From Geobacter sp. (GTDB lineage: Bacteria; Desulfobacterota; Desulfuromonadia; Geobacterales; Pseudopelobacteraceae): 64,000 nt of DNA. A program made the translations under genes and the position numbers. The notes beneath the pieces are model-generated. The model did no database searches, was not told where the DNA came from, and worked only from the letters and a program-made list of their open reading frames with translations. Shown piece after piece: positions 55,424-63,905 of the stretch (positions are counted from its first letter, which is position 1; the number at the start of each line of letters is the position of its first letter). The stretch spans positions 1-64,000 of the forward strand of contig JANYBN010000210.1 of NCBI GenBank assembly GCA_025360785.1. The letters run 5' to 3'.

Positions 55424-55459
55424 AAAAGAGGGGAACTGCCTGCGCCGTTCCCCTCTTTT
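55424..55459. terminator. Bidirectional terminator between tatA and the aminotransferase gene
   Basis: AAAAGAGGGGAAC (55424-55436) pairs exactly with GTTCCCCTCTTTT (55447-55459) around a 10-nt loop. It serves tatA on the plus strand and the convergent gene ending at 55481 on the minus strand. Confidence 0.85.
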
Positions 55460-55480
55460 CATACATTCCACACATTATTA

Positions 55481-56785
55481 TCAAGAATTCAGATATTCGC
55501 CAATTTTCTCCGCCAACGTACTGTAGATCCGACGGCACTCATTCTCGTCCTTCTCCAGCAGCGTCACCCGGAAACCCTGCAAAGGCGTCGAGAACGAAGA
55601 AAGAGGCACAATGCAGATGCCGGTTGTTGCCAGAATCTGATAGACGAAGCGCTTATCGGGTGAAACTCCCGGCTGGTTGATCAACCCCTCAACCAGCTCC
55701 TTGACCTCCGGATTGGCAATCGGAATCGTCTGCCGGTTGTTCAGCAGGCCATCCTTGAATGCCACGGCCATATAAAAAGCGCCATTGGTACGGTTCACCT
55801 GCAGTGCGGGTACCTGGCTGAGGCAATCATAGGTGATGTTACTCATCCGCTCGTAGCTTGCGATACGCTGGGCAAGATAGGCCGCATACTCAGGATGACC
55901 GACTATTTCGGGGATAACCATTTGAGGAAGAGTCGTAGAGCAGACTTCATTCATCTTGCCGGTTAATATCAGATTAATATATTTCCGGAAACGTTCGTCA
56001 TTCTGGCCGTTATATACTTCAATCCAACCACAGCGTGAACCGGGCCACGGAAACTCTTTTGAAATGCCTTTCAACGAAATAGCGGGGACATCGCCGATCA
56101 CGTCACTGATCGGCACAGTGCTTTTACCGTTATAGACGATGTTGATGTACACCTCATCTGCAATGATAAACAGATCGTTTTCGCGGGCGACTGCGACGAT
56201 CTCTTCCAGCATCTCGCGGGTATAAACCATACCGGTCGGATTATCCGGGTTTATGATCATTATCGCACAGATATTCGGATTGTAGCGGACATGATTCCGA
56301 AGATCCTCCATGTCCGGATACCAGTTGTTATCCGGCTTGAGGCAAAACAGCGAAGGAGCAGAGTGGGCATGGCCGATTTCGCCCAGCGTGTGGGTGGTGT
56401 AGGATGGCGACGGCATAAGCACGCGCGCCTCCGGACGCAGACAGCCGTATATTTTGGCGATGGCATCCCCAAGCCCGTTGAAGAAGATGATATCATCCGG
56501 AGTGATTTGGGCTCCGCCGCGAAGGTTGGTCGTCTCGCAGATAAATTCGCGGGTTTCGAGCACGCCACGGGTATGACAATAGCCCCAGGTACGGTTGTCC
56601 ATCGCAGCCTTGGCGACGATCTCCTTCATCCACCCAGGAATGACCTCACCTTTGACAATTGGATCACCGATATTTTCCCAGTTGATCTTGACACCATGTT
56701 TCTGGAGTTTTTCTGCCACATTGACGATATTTCTGATTTCATAAGTCAACTCGCCGGTTCCAGGCGGTACCAGTTCAATTCTCAT
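55481..56785 (-). CDS. Class I pyridoxal-phosphate aminotransferase
   Basis: 434 residues of fold-type I. Visible are the substrate/phosphate loop SPSYTTH, NPDNPTG, the cofactor aspartate in IIADEVY, and the lysine in GISKEFPWPGSR (K243). It transfers an amino group between an amino acid and a 2-oxoacid. The sequence resembles the alanine/aspartate aminotransferase branch, but substrate cannot be fixed. It stands alone on the minus strand. Confidence 0.9.
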   Translation of the reverse strand: MRIELVPPGTGELTYEIRNIVNVAEKLQKHGVKINWENIGDPIVKGEVIPGWMKEIVAKAAMDNRTWGYCHTRGVLETREFICETTNLRGGAQITPDDIIFFNGLGDAIAKIYGCLRPEARVLMPSPSYTTHTLGEIGHAHSAPSLFCLKPDNNWYPDMEDLRNHVRYNPNICAIMIINPDNPTGMVYTREMLEEIVAVARENDLFIIADEVYINIVYNGKSTVPISDVIGDVPAISLKGISKEFPWPGSRCGWIEVYNGQNDERFRKYINLILTGKMNEVCSTTLPQMVIPEIVGHPEYAAYLAQRIASYERMSNITYDCLSQVPALQVNRTNGAFYMAVAFKDGLLNNRQTIPIANPEVKELVEGLINQPGVSPDKRFVYQILATTGICIVPLSSFSTPLQGFRVTLLEKDENECRRIYSTLAEKIGEYLNS

Positions 56786-56840
56786 ATACGCACCTCACAA
56801 AGACAAATATTCAAAACGAACAAAAAATTCGTAGTGATCT

Positions 56841-57452
56841 CTACTTCATTCCCGTCCCGACCGTCAGACGACCATCATCATCACGCCAGCGAACCCACCC
56901 AATCTGGGATTGATCAGTCAACACCATGCTCCAGGAGTTCTCAAGCTTTAATACCCTGAACTTATCCTTTGGCAGCATGACCTTGAGCTGTTTCCTGCCA
57001 GGCCGCTCCAACAATTGATAATACTGCTGCTGCAGCCCGGGGAGCAAACGCCCGGCCTGCAGTTTGAGAAATTGTTCCCATGACTGAAAGTGCCCTTTGT
57101 TCTGCGGTTCGATCCAGGCTTCCCGGCCGGCATCGTCATAGAATACTTTTACCCAGTCACCTTTGCGGGCAGAAACAATAAACAGTGATGTTCCCTCAGG
57201 CAGTGCAAAAACCCACTCATTGCCGGATATCTTAAGACTGCTTAGCATTCCAACCCGTGACAGCCCCGGCTCCGCATACAACGGCAGTTGCAGATCCTGG
57301 TTCTGTGCGTTGTCCGCCGAAAATACGACAAGACCAATCCCTGTATAGGGGCGCATTCGTGGAGGTGACGCTGCAAATCCCACTGAGCAAGTCATGCCCA
57401 GGACAAAAAGAGTCAGTATAATTACAAGGAAGCGACCGTACACATCAATCAA
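56841..57452 (-). CDS. Exported protein with SH3-like repeats, function unknown
   Basis: 203 residues. A signal peptide (about 8-27, ending VGFAA) precedes a periplasmic part with two stretches like bacterial SH3 domains (LPLYAEPGLSRVGMLSSL with WVKVFYDD; later VMLPKDKFRVLKLENSWSMV with QIGWVRW) in neighbouring strands. Such domains often bind cell wall or metal-linked partners. Its start overlaps the end of the WbuC-type gene by eight bases. Confidence 0.7.
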   Translation of the reverse strand: MIDVYGRFLVIILTLFVLGMTCSVGFAASPPRMRPYTGIGLVVFSADNAQNQDLQLPLYAEPGLSRVGMLSSLKISGNEWVFALPEGTSLFIVSARKGDWVKVFYDDAGREAWIEPQNKGHFQSWEQFLKLQAGRLLPGLQQQYYQLLERPGRKQLKVMLPKDKFRVLKLENSWSMVLTDQSQIGWVRWRDDDGRLTVGTGMK

Positions 57453-57912
57453 ACAAACTCCGCAGTCTCATAAGAAATATCTGAGCCTGCGGATCACTAT
57501 CGTCAGGCGCCCATGTACACTTTTCGTCTTCATTCAACTGACGATAGGGACCTGCTTTGGTTTCATAGAAAACGGTGCCTGGCTCCAGGCTGAGTGCGGT
57601 ATGGTAGATGCCATGCGGGATGTCCGCCGCAAGGTTACCGTTGCTATGCGACAGCAACACCGTTTCGGCAACACGGCCGTCATCGGCAAAGGTAACAATC
57701 CCCAATCTGCCGCTCATTACTATAAATGCTTCATCTTTTTCATCGTCAAGATGACGATGCGGCCTGATATATAAACCAGGCTCAATGGCATTAAGCAGGC
57801 GATGGCAGCGGGATTCCTCAGAAGGATGGAAATTGCAGTTCGTGCGCAGCCTCGGATTCTGCCGTGCTTCGGCAGACAGCCTGGCCACCAGCTCACTGGT
57901 GATCACCTTCAC
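57445..57912 (-). CDS. WbuC-family cupin metalloprotein
   Basis: 155 residues with a GTG start. The sequence CNFHPSEESRCHRLLNAIE is followed by the metal motif RPHRHLD, and HGIYH later closes the cupin barrel. WbuC-type proteins often stand in O-antigen clusters, and their exact reaction is not known to me. It lies between the VOC gene (directly adjacent) and the SH3-like protein. Confidence 0.8.
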   Translation of the reverse strand: MKVITSELVARLSAEARQNPRLRTNCNFHPSEESRCHRLLNAIEPGLYIRPHRHLDDEKDEAFIVMSGRLGIVTFADDGRVAETVLLSHSNGNLAADIPHGIYHTALSLEPGTVFYETKAGPYRQLNEDEKCTWAPDDSDPQAQIFLMRLRSLFD

Positions 57913-58266
57913 TTAGCGATCAACCATAGCGATCATATTACCGTCAAAGTCCTGTACAACAGCCATTTTCCCCCACGGGCTGGATTCGAGCGGCTCCACA
58001 AAATGAACCCCGCCATTTTTGAGGGTTTCGCAGACATCGACAATATTATCTACTTTGAGGGTGATACCGGTGTGTCTTCCCACCAGACTGCGGACATCGT
58101 CATGAAGCGCGAGTGAAACTCCCATCGTTGTCGTTGTTCCGGGGAAAAACTCAATCAGCATTTCGCTCTGCCCGGCAACCGGCAGTCCAAGAAGATCAAC
58201 ATAGAAGGATTTTGCTTTTGCAAGGTCCGTGACAAAGATCACGAAGTTTTTCAGTGAAACAGACAT
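57913..58266 (-). CDS. VOC-family (glyoxalase/dioxygenase fold) protein
   Basis: 117 residues. Two beta-alpha-beta-beta-beta units are visible: NFVIFVTDLAKAKSFYVDLL, then GITLKVDNIVDVCETLKN, ending in VQDFDGNMIAMVDR. The last motif is typical of the fold. No substrate can be named. The ATG at 58266 has AAGAGG upstream. It ends directly against the next GTG. Confidence 0.85.
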   Translation of the reverse strand: MSVSLKNFVIFVTDLAKAKSFYVDLLGLPVAGQSEMLIEFFPGTTTTMGVSLALHDDVRSLVGRHTGITLKVDNIVDVCETLKNGGVHFVEPLESSPWGKMAVVQDFDGNMIAMVDR

Positions 58267-58287
58267 GTAAACCTCTTGAAAAGCTTT

Positions 58288-58362
58288 CACCACAGAGGTC
58301 AAAGAGGCATGAACCATCGATTCGAAGAGGATTCGATGGTTTCCTCCGTGCCCTCTGCGGTG
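58288..58362. repeat. Nested inverted repeat between hemE and the VOC gene
   Basis: CACCACAGAGG (58288-58298) faces CCTCTGCGGTG (58352-58362) with one mismatch. Inside, AACCATCGA (58312-58320) faces TCGATGGTT (58333-58341) around 12 bases. The outer arms look like the CACAGAGG-type intergenic repeat common in Geobacter-like genomes (recollection, not checked). On either strand the RNA would fold into one long hairpin. Confidence 0.5.
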
Positions 58363-58382
58363 AGGCTGTTATCTATCGCACC

Positions 58383-59405
58383 TTATTTCTGCGACAATCG
58401 GTGAACGCACTCCACCATGAATTTGGCGTTTTCAGGTGGAACCGTCGGCAGGATGCCGTGCCCAAGGTTAAAGATGTGTCCGGGACGACCGGCATTTTCA
58501 TCCAGAACCCGCTTGACCTCGCGCTCGATAATTTCCCGTGTTGCATACAGCACCGTTGGATCAAGGTTTCCCTGCACTGCCATCTTGGAACCGAGCAAGT
58601 CGCGGGCCGCGCCCAGACTCACATGCCAGTCGAGGCCCATCACGTCGCCGCCGGCTTTCAGTACAGTATCCAGCATGGCTCCGGAACCTTTGACAAAATG
58701 GATGACCGGCGTTTCCATACGGTTCAACCCGTTGATCAACCTGACGGTATACGGCAGCACATAGCGCTCGTAATCAGCTGGAGAGAGAATCCCGCCCCAG
58801 GTGTCAAATATCTGGATACACTGGGCACCTGCGGTAATTTGGGCATTCAGATATTCCATGCTCATAGTGGTGATCTTTTCCATCAGCGCGGCATAAACAT
58901 CGGGAGCGGCGTACATCATCCGCTTGATCTGGGCAAAATCCTTGGAGCCTTTACCTTCAACCATGTAACAGGCCAGCGTAAATGGTGCGCCGCCGAAACC
59001 GATCAGCGGCACTTTTCCAGCCAGTTCACGACGCAGTATTTTTATAGTTTCAAGAACATAGGGAACATCCTGTTCCATCTGCGGGATACGCAACTTTTCT
59101 ACGTCTGCCATGCAACGGATCGGACTTTCAAACACCGGGCCCGGAACAAAGTCGAGTTTCATCCCCATCGGCTCAACCGGAGTCAAAATATCGGAGAACA
59201 TGATCGCCGCATCCACCCCGAGATAGTCAACCGGCTGAATACTCACTTCAGCGGCCAGTTCAGGGGTTTTACACAATTCAAGAAATGTGCATTTGGAGCG
59301 AACCGCCATATACTCGGGCAGATAGCGACCGGCCTGACGCATAAGCCAGACGGGAGTACGATCAACCGGTTTGCCCCAACAAGCATCAAGAAATCTCATA
59401 TTCAT
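58383..59405 (-). CDS. hemE: Uroporphyrinogen decarboxylase
   Basis: 340 residues. The family signature PVWLMRQAGRYLPEY is present near the start, with FSDILTP and GFGGAPFTLACYMVEG later. It removes four carboxyl groups from uroporphyrinogen III to make coproporphyrinogen in heme synthesis, which fits a cytochrome-rich organism. AAGGAG precedes the ATG at 59405. Confidence 0.95.
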   Translation of the reverse strand: MNMRFLDACWGKPVDRTPVWLMRQAGRYLPEYMAVRSKCTFLELCKTPELAAEVSIQPVDYLGVDAAIMFSDILTPVEPMGMKLDFVPGPVFESPIRCMADVEKLRIPQMEQDVPYVLETIKILRRELAGKVPLIGFGGAPFTLACYMVEGKGSKDFAQIKRMMYAAPDVYAALMEKITTMSMEYLNAQITAGAQCIQIFDTWGGILSPADYERYVLPYTVRLINGLNRMETPVIHFVKGSGAMLDTVLKAGGDVMGLDWHVSLGAARDLLGSKMAVQGNLDPTVLYATREIIEREVKRVLDENAGRPGHIFNLGHGILPTVPPENAKFMVECVHRLSQK

Positions 59406-59552
59406 TGCATTTCTCCTTCAATAACGCACAAAGGCGTGGGAATTGGCACATATAAACGTCACATTCTAATTTTAAACCGCATAATAAGTCAAATTATTTG
59501 AGCACTGCGGTCGTCAAGCATCGCTGCTCCCGAAGACACAATACATTATGCT

Positions 59553-59750
59553 CTATTCTACCGTGAACTTCCTTTTTCCGTATACGACTTTGTCTCCGGG
59601 ATATAACTTCCGGCCACGACGAAACTCTACTTCGCCATTAACAGAAATATACCCCTCTGCTATCATGGCCTTTGCCTCTCCACCGGAAGAAACTGCATTT
59701 TCCGCTTTCAGGAAGCTGTCCAGCTTTATAAACGGTGTTGTTATCTGCAT
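59553..59750 (-). CDS. Small S4-domain RNA-binding protein (YbcJ-like)
   Basis: 65 residues forming one S4 domain: IKLDSFLKAENAVSSGGEAK, then ISVNGEVEFRRGRKLYPGD. The family binds structured RNA, and its cellular target is unknown. AGGAGA lies just before the ATG. The next 288 bases (59751-60038) hold no gene that I can support. Confidence 0.85.
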   Translation of the reverse strand: MQITTPFIKLDSFLKAENAVSSGGEAKAMIAEGYISVNGEVEFRRGRKLYPGDKVVYGKRKFTVE

Positions 59751-60038
59751 TGTTGAATTTTCTCCTGTTTTAGATTGTCAATATATGCTGTCAGGGTGAT
59801 ACCCAATTCGCTCATAGAACACATTCTATATATCAGACTATCAGCAGTATAGAGAGTTATTTGTGCCCTGCTGTTGAGCAGAAACAAAGGAAATGATTAT
59901 CCTTTCAGACACCAGCCTTATACTAAAGCAGGTCACGTAACTTTTATATATTATTTATCTTGCATAACTTATTTGATAGGCAGAAAGTGGCATCCTATAA
60001 GTTTTGATAATGAATCCGCTCTGAGGAGGTACAACCAA

Positions 60039-60320
60039 ATGACTATGGCCGCACTATCACCGAACAGTGTTTTGGCAAGCCCTATCCAGGTTAACCCGCA
60101 GGTCAAGACCGATCTTCAGGCGTCCGTGCCTCAAGTTGCTCAAGACGCGCAGAGGGCCTCAATGGCTGCGCAGACAGATACGATTACTATTTCAGTCCAG
60201 GCGCTAAAGATGGCCGATGGCAAGAACGTTGCCACAAAAAAAACTGACAGCAAGACGGATAAACAAAAAACTTTGCAGACGACTAAAGACAAGGCTGTTA
60301 CCGTAAAGAGCACACGATAA
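60039..60320 (+). CDS. Small protein of unknown function upstream of flagellin
   Basis: 93 residues with GAGGAGG before the ATG at 60039 (a second ATG is two codons on). It is rich in Ala, Gln, Thr, Val and Lys, with a basic tail (about 65-93). It has no signal peptide and no membrane segment. The segment QTDTITISVQALKMADG resembles motifs in small flagellar proteins, but I recognise no family. It lies 75 bases before the sigma-28 promoter of flagellin, so it is probably a separate unit. Confidence 0.6.
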   Translation: MTMAALSPNSVLASPIQVNPQVKTDLQASVPQVAQDAQRASMAAQTDTITISVQALKMADGKNVATKKTDSKTDKQKTLQTTKDKAVTVKSTR

Positions 60321-60395
60321 TTCGCCCTGGAGAACATCAGATTTTCCGCTTCACTGGATGTGCCTTCCAAAAAATCAGTGGTATGCATTTTTTTT

Positions 60396-60422
60396 TAAAG
60401 TTTCCCCGCCTTACGCCGAAAA
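60396..60422 (+). promoter_or_regulatory. Sigma-28 (FliA) promoter of flagellin
   Basis: TAAA (60396-60399), a 15-base spacer and GCCGAAAA (60415-60422), one mismatch from TAAA-N15-GCCGATAA. It leaves a leader of about 135 bases before the fliC ATG. A hairpin CGGCA-GAA-TGCCG (60521-60533) lies in that leader. Confidence 0.75.
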
Positions 60423-60565
60423 GCTAATATAACCGACTTAATGCTGCTGTTTTGGCCATGAAAGGGGGCGCCACCACGGAAGGGCCATTGTAGCAAGCGT
60501 GTAGAAAGTAATCCAACGGGCGGCAGAATGCCGTACCGAAAAAACCAGAAAGGAAGTACATTACC

Positions 60566-62323
60566 ATGGCATTAAACGACATCTCTTTGACCGCAGGCAT
60601 GAGGAGCAACCTCCTCGCACTCCAGGGTACCGCAAGCATGCTCGACCGTACCCAGAGCCGTCTTTCCACCGGAAAAAAAGTAAACACCGCACTCGACAAT
60701 CCTACTAACTTCTTCTCCGCTCAAGCCAACACCCAGCGCGCAACTGACCTCTCCACCCGCAAGGACGCCATGTCCGAAGCAGTGCAGGGCGTTCAGGCAG
60801 CTAACCAGGGCATCACTGGCATCACCGCACTGATCGAAGCCGCCAAAGGTTTGACCCAGGCAGCTCAATCAGCCGACACGACTAACCGTAACGCTCTGGC
60901 AACACAGTTCAACACCGTCCTTACCCAGCTGACTCAGCTGGCTACCGACTCCACCTACAAAGGCAAAAACTTTGTCACCGGCGACACCCTGACGGTCCTC
61001 TTCAACGAGAACGGTACATCTAACCTGGCAATTTCCGGTTTCAGCGGTACAGCTACCGGCCTCAGCATCACGGCCGTTCAGATTGCAAGCGGTGGTTCGA
61101 TATCTTCACAGACCGGCGTTGCTGTTGCGACTGGCAGCAGTGTTTTTACTCTTTCCACCACCAACTTGACACACACTGGCACGGCTGTTGCCGCTTCTGC
61201 TGATCCAAACTATGTCGCTGCGCAGACCATCTTCATTACCGGTGGCGCTATGACTGGAACCTTCATCTCCGGTCAAGGTGGCATCACTCTTAACCTGTCT
61301 GGCATTTCCGGTGTAGGCGCTACTCTGGCCTCCGGTATGGTTACAATCAATGCAATTTCTATCGGCGGCACCCAGTTGTCTTTAGCTGATGTTGCACTGG
61401 TACAGACCGGTACTGTTTCCGGCGTCTCCGGCGGTATCTTTACTCCTACTTTTGCTGGCGTTGCAGGACTGTCCGGTGCATTAGTGACCGGCCAGGTTGT
61501 TGTGTTCCAGGTAACCATCGCAGCTCATATGATGACCGGCTCCGCACCTGCTCCCGCCGGTAACCTCTTCGATCTCGCCGGGACTGATAAGGTCTCCGGA
61601 CTTTCCGTACACACCGCTACCGGCGCTGCAAGTGGCGTAAATGTGTATATTAGCGGCATCTATGTCGCAAAAACCAACTATACCCTTCTCTCTGGTACCG
61701 GTGCAGGCGGCGCCGACCAGATCCGATTCAACTCTGGCGTTGTTCCTCCGGGCGGCGTTACTTATGACTACAATTCGGGTGTCCTTGCAGGACAGGCATC
61801 AGGATCAACTGTCTATGCTGCAACCGGCGCAATAACATTGGCAACCGGCCAGACGCTGACATCGATCGTAGTTGGCGGCACAACATATGCTACCGGCTTC
61901 GTAGCCACAACATCAGGATCCAGCGTCTCGATCCAACTGACAGGAGCACTCCTCAGTGGAGCTGCAATCGCCGGTTCTGTTATCACTGCAAATACCACCA
62001 CCACTGTTAATGCACAGGCCGGCGGCTGGGACGATCTTTCCGGTACCGGTATCCAAAAATCGGTTGACCAGCTGAACACCGCTGTCAACACACTGCGCAG
62101 CGCGTCGGCCAATCTGGCCTCCAACCTGAACGTAGTAACTGTTCGTCAGGATTTCACCAATGGTATGGTCGCTACCCTGCAGAAGGGCGCCGACAACCTG
62201 ACCCTGGCCGATATGAACGAAGAGGGCGCCAACATGCTGATGCTGCAGACTCGTCAGCAGCTGGGCACGACTTCTCTTAAAATGGCTTCCGACGCAGCTC
62301 AGTCCGTACTGAGACTGTTCTAG
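60566..62323 (+). CDS. fliC: Flagellin
   Basis: 585 residues. The N-terminal D0/D1 part (about 1-150: LDRTQSRLSTGKKVNTALDN, then NFFSAQ) and the C-terminal part (about 490-585: GADNLTLADMNEEGANMLML, ending VLRLF) are clear flagellin. The middle (about 160-480) is Gly/Ser/Thr/Ala-rich and free of charge over long parts, making a large outer domain. The NTALDNPTNFF start is closer to alphaproteobacterial flagellins than to enteric ones, and flbT and flaF lie downstream. AAAGGAAG precedes the ATG. Confidence 0.95.
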   Translation: MALNDISLTAGMRSNLLALQGTASMLDRTQSRLSTGKKVNTALDNPTNFFSAQANTQRATDLSTRKDAMSEAVQGVQAANQGITGITALIEAAKGLTQAAQSADTTNRNALATQFNTVLTQLTQLATDSTYKGKNFVTGDTLTVLFNENGTSNLAISGFSGTATGLSITAVQIASGGSISSQTGVAVATGSSVFTLSTTNLTHTGTAVAASADPNYVAAQTIFITGGAMTGTFISGQGGITLNLSGISGVGATLASGMVTINAISIGGTQLSLADVALVQTGTVSGVSGGIFTPTFAGVAGLSGALVTGQVVVFQVTIAAHMMTGSAPAPAGNLFDLAGTDKVSGLSVHTATGAASGVNVYISGIYVAKTNYTLLSGTGAGGADQIRFNSGVVPPGGVTYDYNSGVLAGQASGSTVYAATGAITLATGQTLTSIVVGGTTYATGFVATTSGSSVSIQLTGALLSGAAIAGSVITANTTTTVNAQAGGWDDLSGTGIQKSVDQLNTAVNTLRSASANLASNLNVVTVRQDFTNGMVATLQKGADNLTLADMNEEGANMLMLQTRQQLGTTSLKMASDAAQSVLRLF

Positions 62324-62361
62324 TAACCAGTAACATGTCCGGGTTTCCGGCAGCATGAGAT

Positions 62362-62388
62362 GAGGAGGGGGCAGAAGGCCCCCTCCTC
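62362..62388 (+). other. GC-rich hairpin after flagellin
   Basis: GAGGAGGGGGC (62362-62372) pairs with GCCCCCTCCTC (62378-62388) around AGAAG. No T run follows, so it may stabilise the fliC message 3' end or give partial termination before the next gene. Confidence 0.5.
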
Positions 62389-62431
62389 GACTTGGTTAAA
62401 GCGAATTCCGTTTTAATGAGAGAACCTGCTT

Positions 62432-62440
62432 CCCCCCCCC
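62432..62440 (+). repeat. C9 homopolymer in the leader of the gene after flagellin
   Basis: Nine Cs lie just upstream of GGCGGAAGGA, 18 bases before the ATG at 62459. Length change here would alter the distance or folding around the ribosome site but not the reading frame. Confidence 0.7.
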
Positions 62441-62458
62441 GGCGGAAGGATACAAGCC

Positions 62459-63187
62459 ATGAATGTACAACCGCTCAAGAATGAACAAGTAGTACCAATG
62501 GCGAACAACCCGCCGGTGGCCCAGCCAACGGCGCACTTAGCCGCCCAGGCACCCAAGGTTAAAGCCGGACAGCCGACGCCACACCAGGAGGTGCTTTCGG
62601 GTGCGGTGACCGCGCCGGCAAAGGAAGTTGCAACACGCTTAGCCGCCATCCACGACGACAAGTCGGTTCGGGTCGTGCAGGCTGTGGCGTTGCGGACAGC
62701 CTCCACTGTCAACATCCAGATGGAAACGATAAAGGAAGCGTTGACTCATATTGTCAAGGATTACCCGCCTTTTGCAATGGGTGACGAAAAACGTCAGCAG
62801 TACCTGATGAGTATCAGCGGCATTCGCTCCCAGATAGAGGCGCTGATGATCCCCCCCCCCAACGGATTTAACCATCAGGCACTCCCTAATTCTTTGCAGA
62901 CCAAGGAAACATGGAATAATCTGTTTCAGGGCGTTAACCTGCCGGAATTATCAGCCTCCGGGCCGAATGAGGCAACAAACGCACAAGTATTCTCCGCACT
63001 CGATTCTGTCGGATCCTTGCAGGCAGGGCTTGCGGTGCAACGCTCCGCACTGGAGCAACAGACCGCGACGAACTTTTCCATTTCACCGCTTTTAGCGCAA
63101 AACATCAGCCTGACAACGGGGCTGGGTCTGTCACAAACAGGGTTATCTATGTCAACAAACCTTTCGGGAGCACTAAAGGACTTCTAA
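62459..63187 (+). CDS. Protein of unknown function in the flagellin module, with coding C10 tract
   Basis: 242 residues. A Pro/Ala/Gln-rich N-terminal part (1-55) is followed by a helical part (60-130: VNIQMETIKEALTHIVKDYP). The end (about 205-242) is Ser/Thr/Leu/Gly-rich (SLTTGLGLSQTGLSMSTNL), a little like secreted axial proteins. No family recognised. C10 at 62851-62860 encodes Pro-Pro-Pro in the present frame; slippage would truncate the product. GGAAGGA precedes the ATG. It is probably read with fliC. Confidence 0.65.
   Translation: MNVQPLKNEQVVPMANNPPVAQPTAHLAAQAPKVKAGQPTPHQEVLSGAVTAPAKEVATRLAAIHDDKSVRVVQAVALRTASTVNIQMETIKEALTHIVKDYPPFAMGDEKRQQYLMSISGIRSQIEALMIPPPNGFNHQALPNSLQTKETWNNLFQGVNLPELSASGPNEATNAQVFSALDSVGSLQAGLAVQRSALEQQTATNFSISPLLAQNISLTTGLGLSQTGLSMSTNLSGALKDF
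62851..62860 (+). repeat. C10 homopolymer inside a coding sequence
   Basis: Ten Cs (codons 131-134 region, Ile-Pro-Pro-Pro-Asn). It is the longest mononucleotide run I noticed in a coding region of the window and a possible slippage site. Confidence 0.75.
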
Positions 63188-63206
63188 ATATGCATTTCAT
63201 TCATCC

Positions 63207-63256
63207 TGACAGGGTGAGATCAACGAGTTGTTAGCGTTGGCCTCACCCTGTCATTT
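63207..63256 (+). terminator. Rho-independent terminator of the flagellin unit
   Basis: TGACAGGGTGAG (63207-63218) pairs perfectly with CTCACCCTGTCA (63242-63253), with a 23-nt loop, followed by TTTGTTTG. It ends 20 bases or so after the gene at 62459-63187. Apart from this and the next promoter, the gap 63188-63506 holds nothing I can support. Confidence 0.8.
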
Positions 63257-63356
63257 GTTTGACTTTAGTCTGACGTGGTCGGCATTTTGACGATCTATCA
63301 ATGGGATTACATTCCTGGCAGTCGCAATCCCACTGTTTATCAGCAACTTATACCCA

Positions 63357-63372
63357 TGGCACAATATTTGCT
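63357..63372 (+). promoter_or_regulatory. Sigma-54 (RpoN) promoter of flbT-flaF
   Basis: TGGCAC-AATAT-TTGCT matches the consensus TGGCAC-N5-TTGCW completely, with GG-N10-GC spacing. It lies 135 bases before the flbT ATG, directly downstream of the flagellin terminator. Confidence 0.85.
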
Positions 63373-63506
63373 TTTTTATTGAAACTGACGTACAAACTAT
63401 CGGACGAAATCAAGCCTTTTACCTGTTTGTGCCCGGCGATGCGGGATTCTCCTCTTCAATCAAATCATTCAGCTCTGTTGCACCTAAATCACCATCGGAG
63501 AAACTC

Positions 63507-63905
63507 ATGTCTCTTAAAATATCCATGAAACCAAACGAAAAGATATTTGTGGGCGGCGCCGTGATCAAGAACGGTCCGAACTCATCGATGTTTTTCATAG
63601 AGAACCACGTGTTGATCTTGCGGGAACGGGACATCATGACCGAAGAGCACGCCGACACTCCGTGCAAACGGATTTACTTTACCGTGCAGTTGATGTATAT
63701 GGATGAGAAGAATCTGGGCCACTATCATTCTGTGTACTGGCGGCAGATTGGCGAATTAACCGACAACGTAAAGACCATGTTTCCCTTCGCCGCAGAAATG
63801 GGCGAATATATTCTGGAATCCGAATACTACAAAGCATTGAAGGTCGCAAAGAAGATGATCGCCTACGAAAAGGAGCTTATGGATCATGCAACAGGCCGCG
63901 CATAA
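63507..63905 (+). CDS. flbT: Flagellin mRNA regulator FlbT
   Basis: 132 residues. The start MSLKISMKPNEKIFVGGAVI and the segment HVLILRERDIMTEE match FlbT. In Caulobacter FlbT binds the fljK flagellin leader RNA and lowers its translation when no hook is present (known). Here flagellin has a leader of about 135 bases that could be the target. ATG 63507 has CGGAG upstream. The frame extends upstream without homology. flaF overlaps the end. Confidence 0.9.
   Translation: MSLKISMKPNEKIFVGGAVIKNGPNSSMFFIENHVLILRERDIMTEEHADTPCKRIYFTVQLMYMDEKNLGHYHSVYWRQIGELTDNVKTMFPFAAEMGEYILESEYYKALKVAKKMIAYEKELMDHATGRA

Noticed and set aside
58254-59501. A 415-codon open frame on the plus strand opposite hemE
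   Set aside because: It is the antisense shadow of a strongly conserved hemE, with no ribosome site and a His/Gln-rich composition typical of such shadows.
59874-60038. Longer start for the small gene at 60039
   Set aside because: The extra 55 residues have no ribosome site at their start, while GAGGAGG stands directly before 60039.
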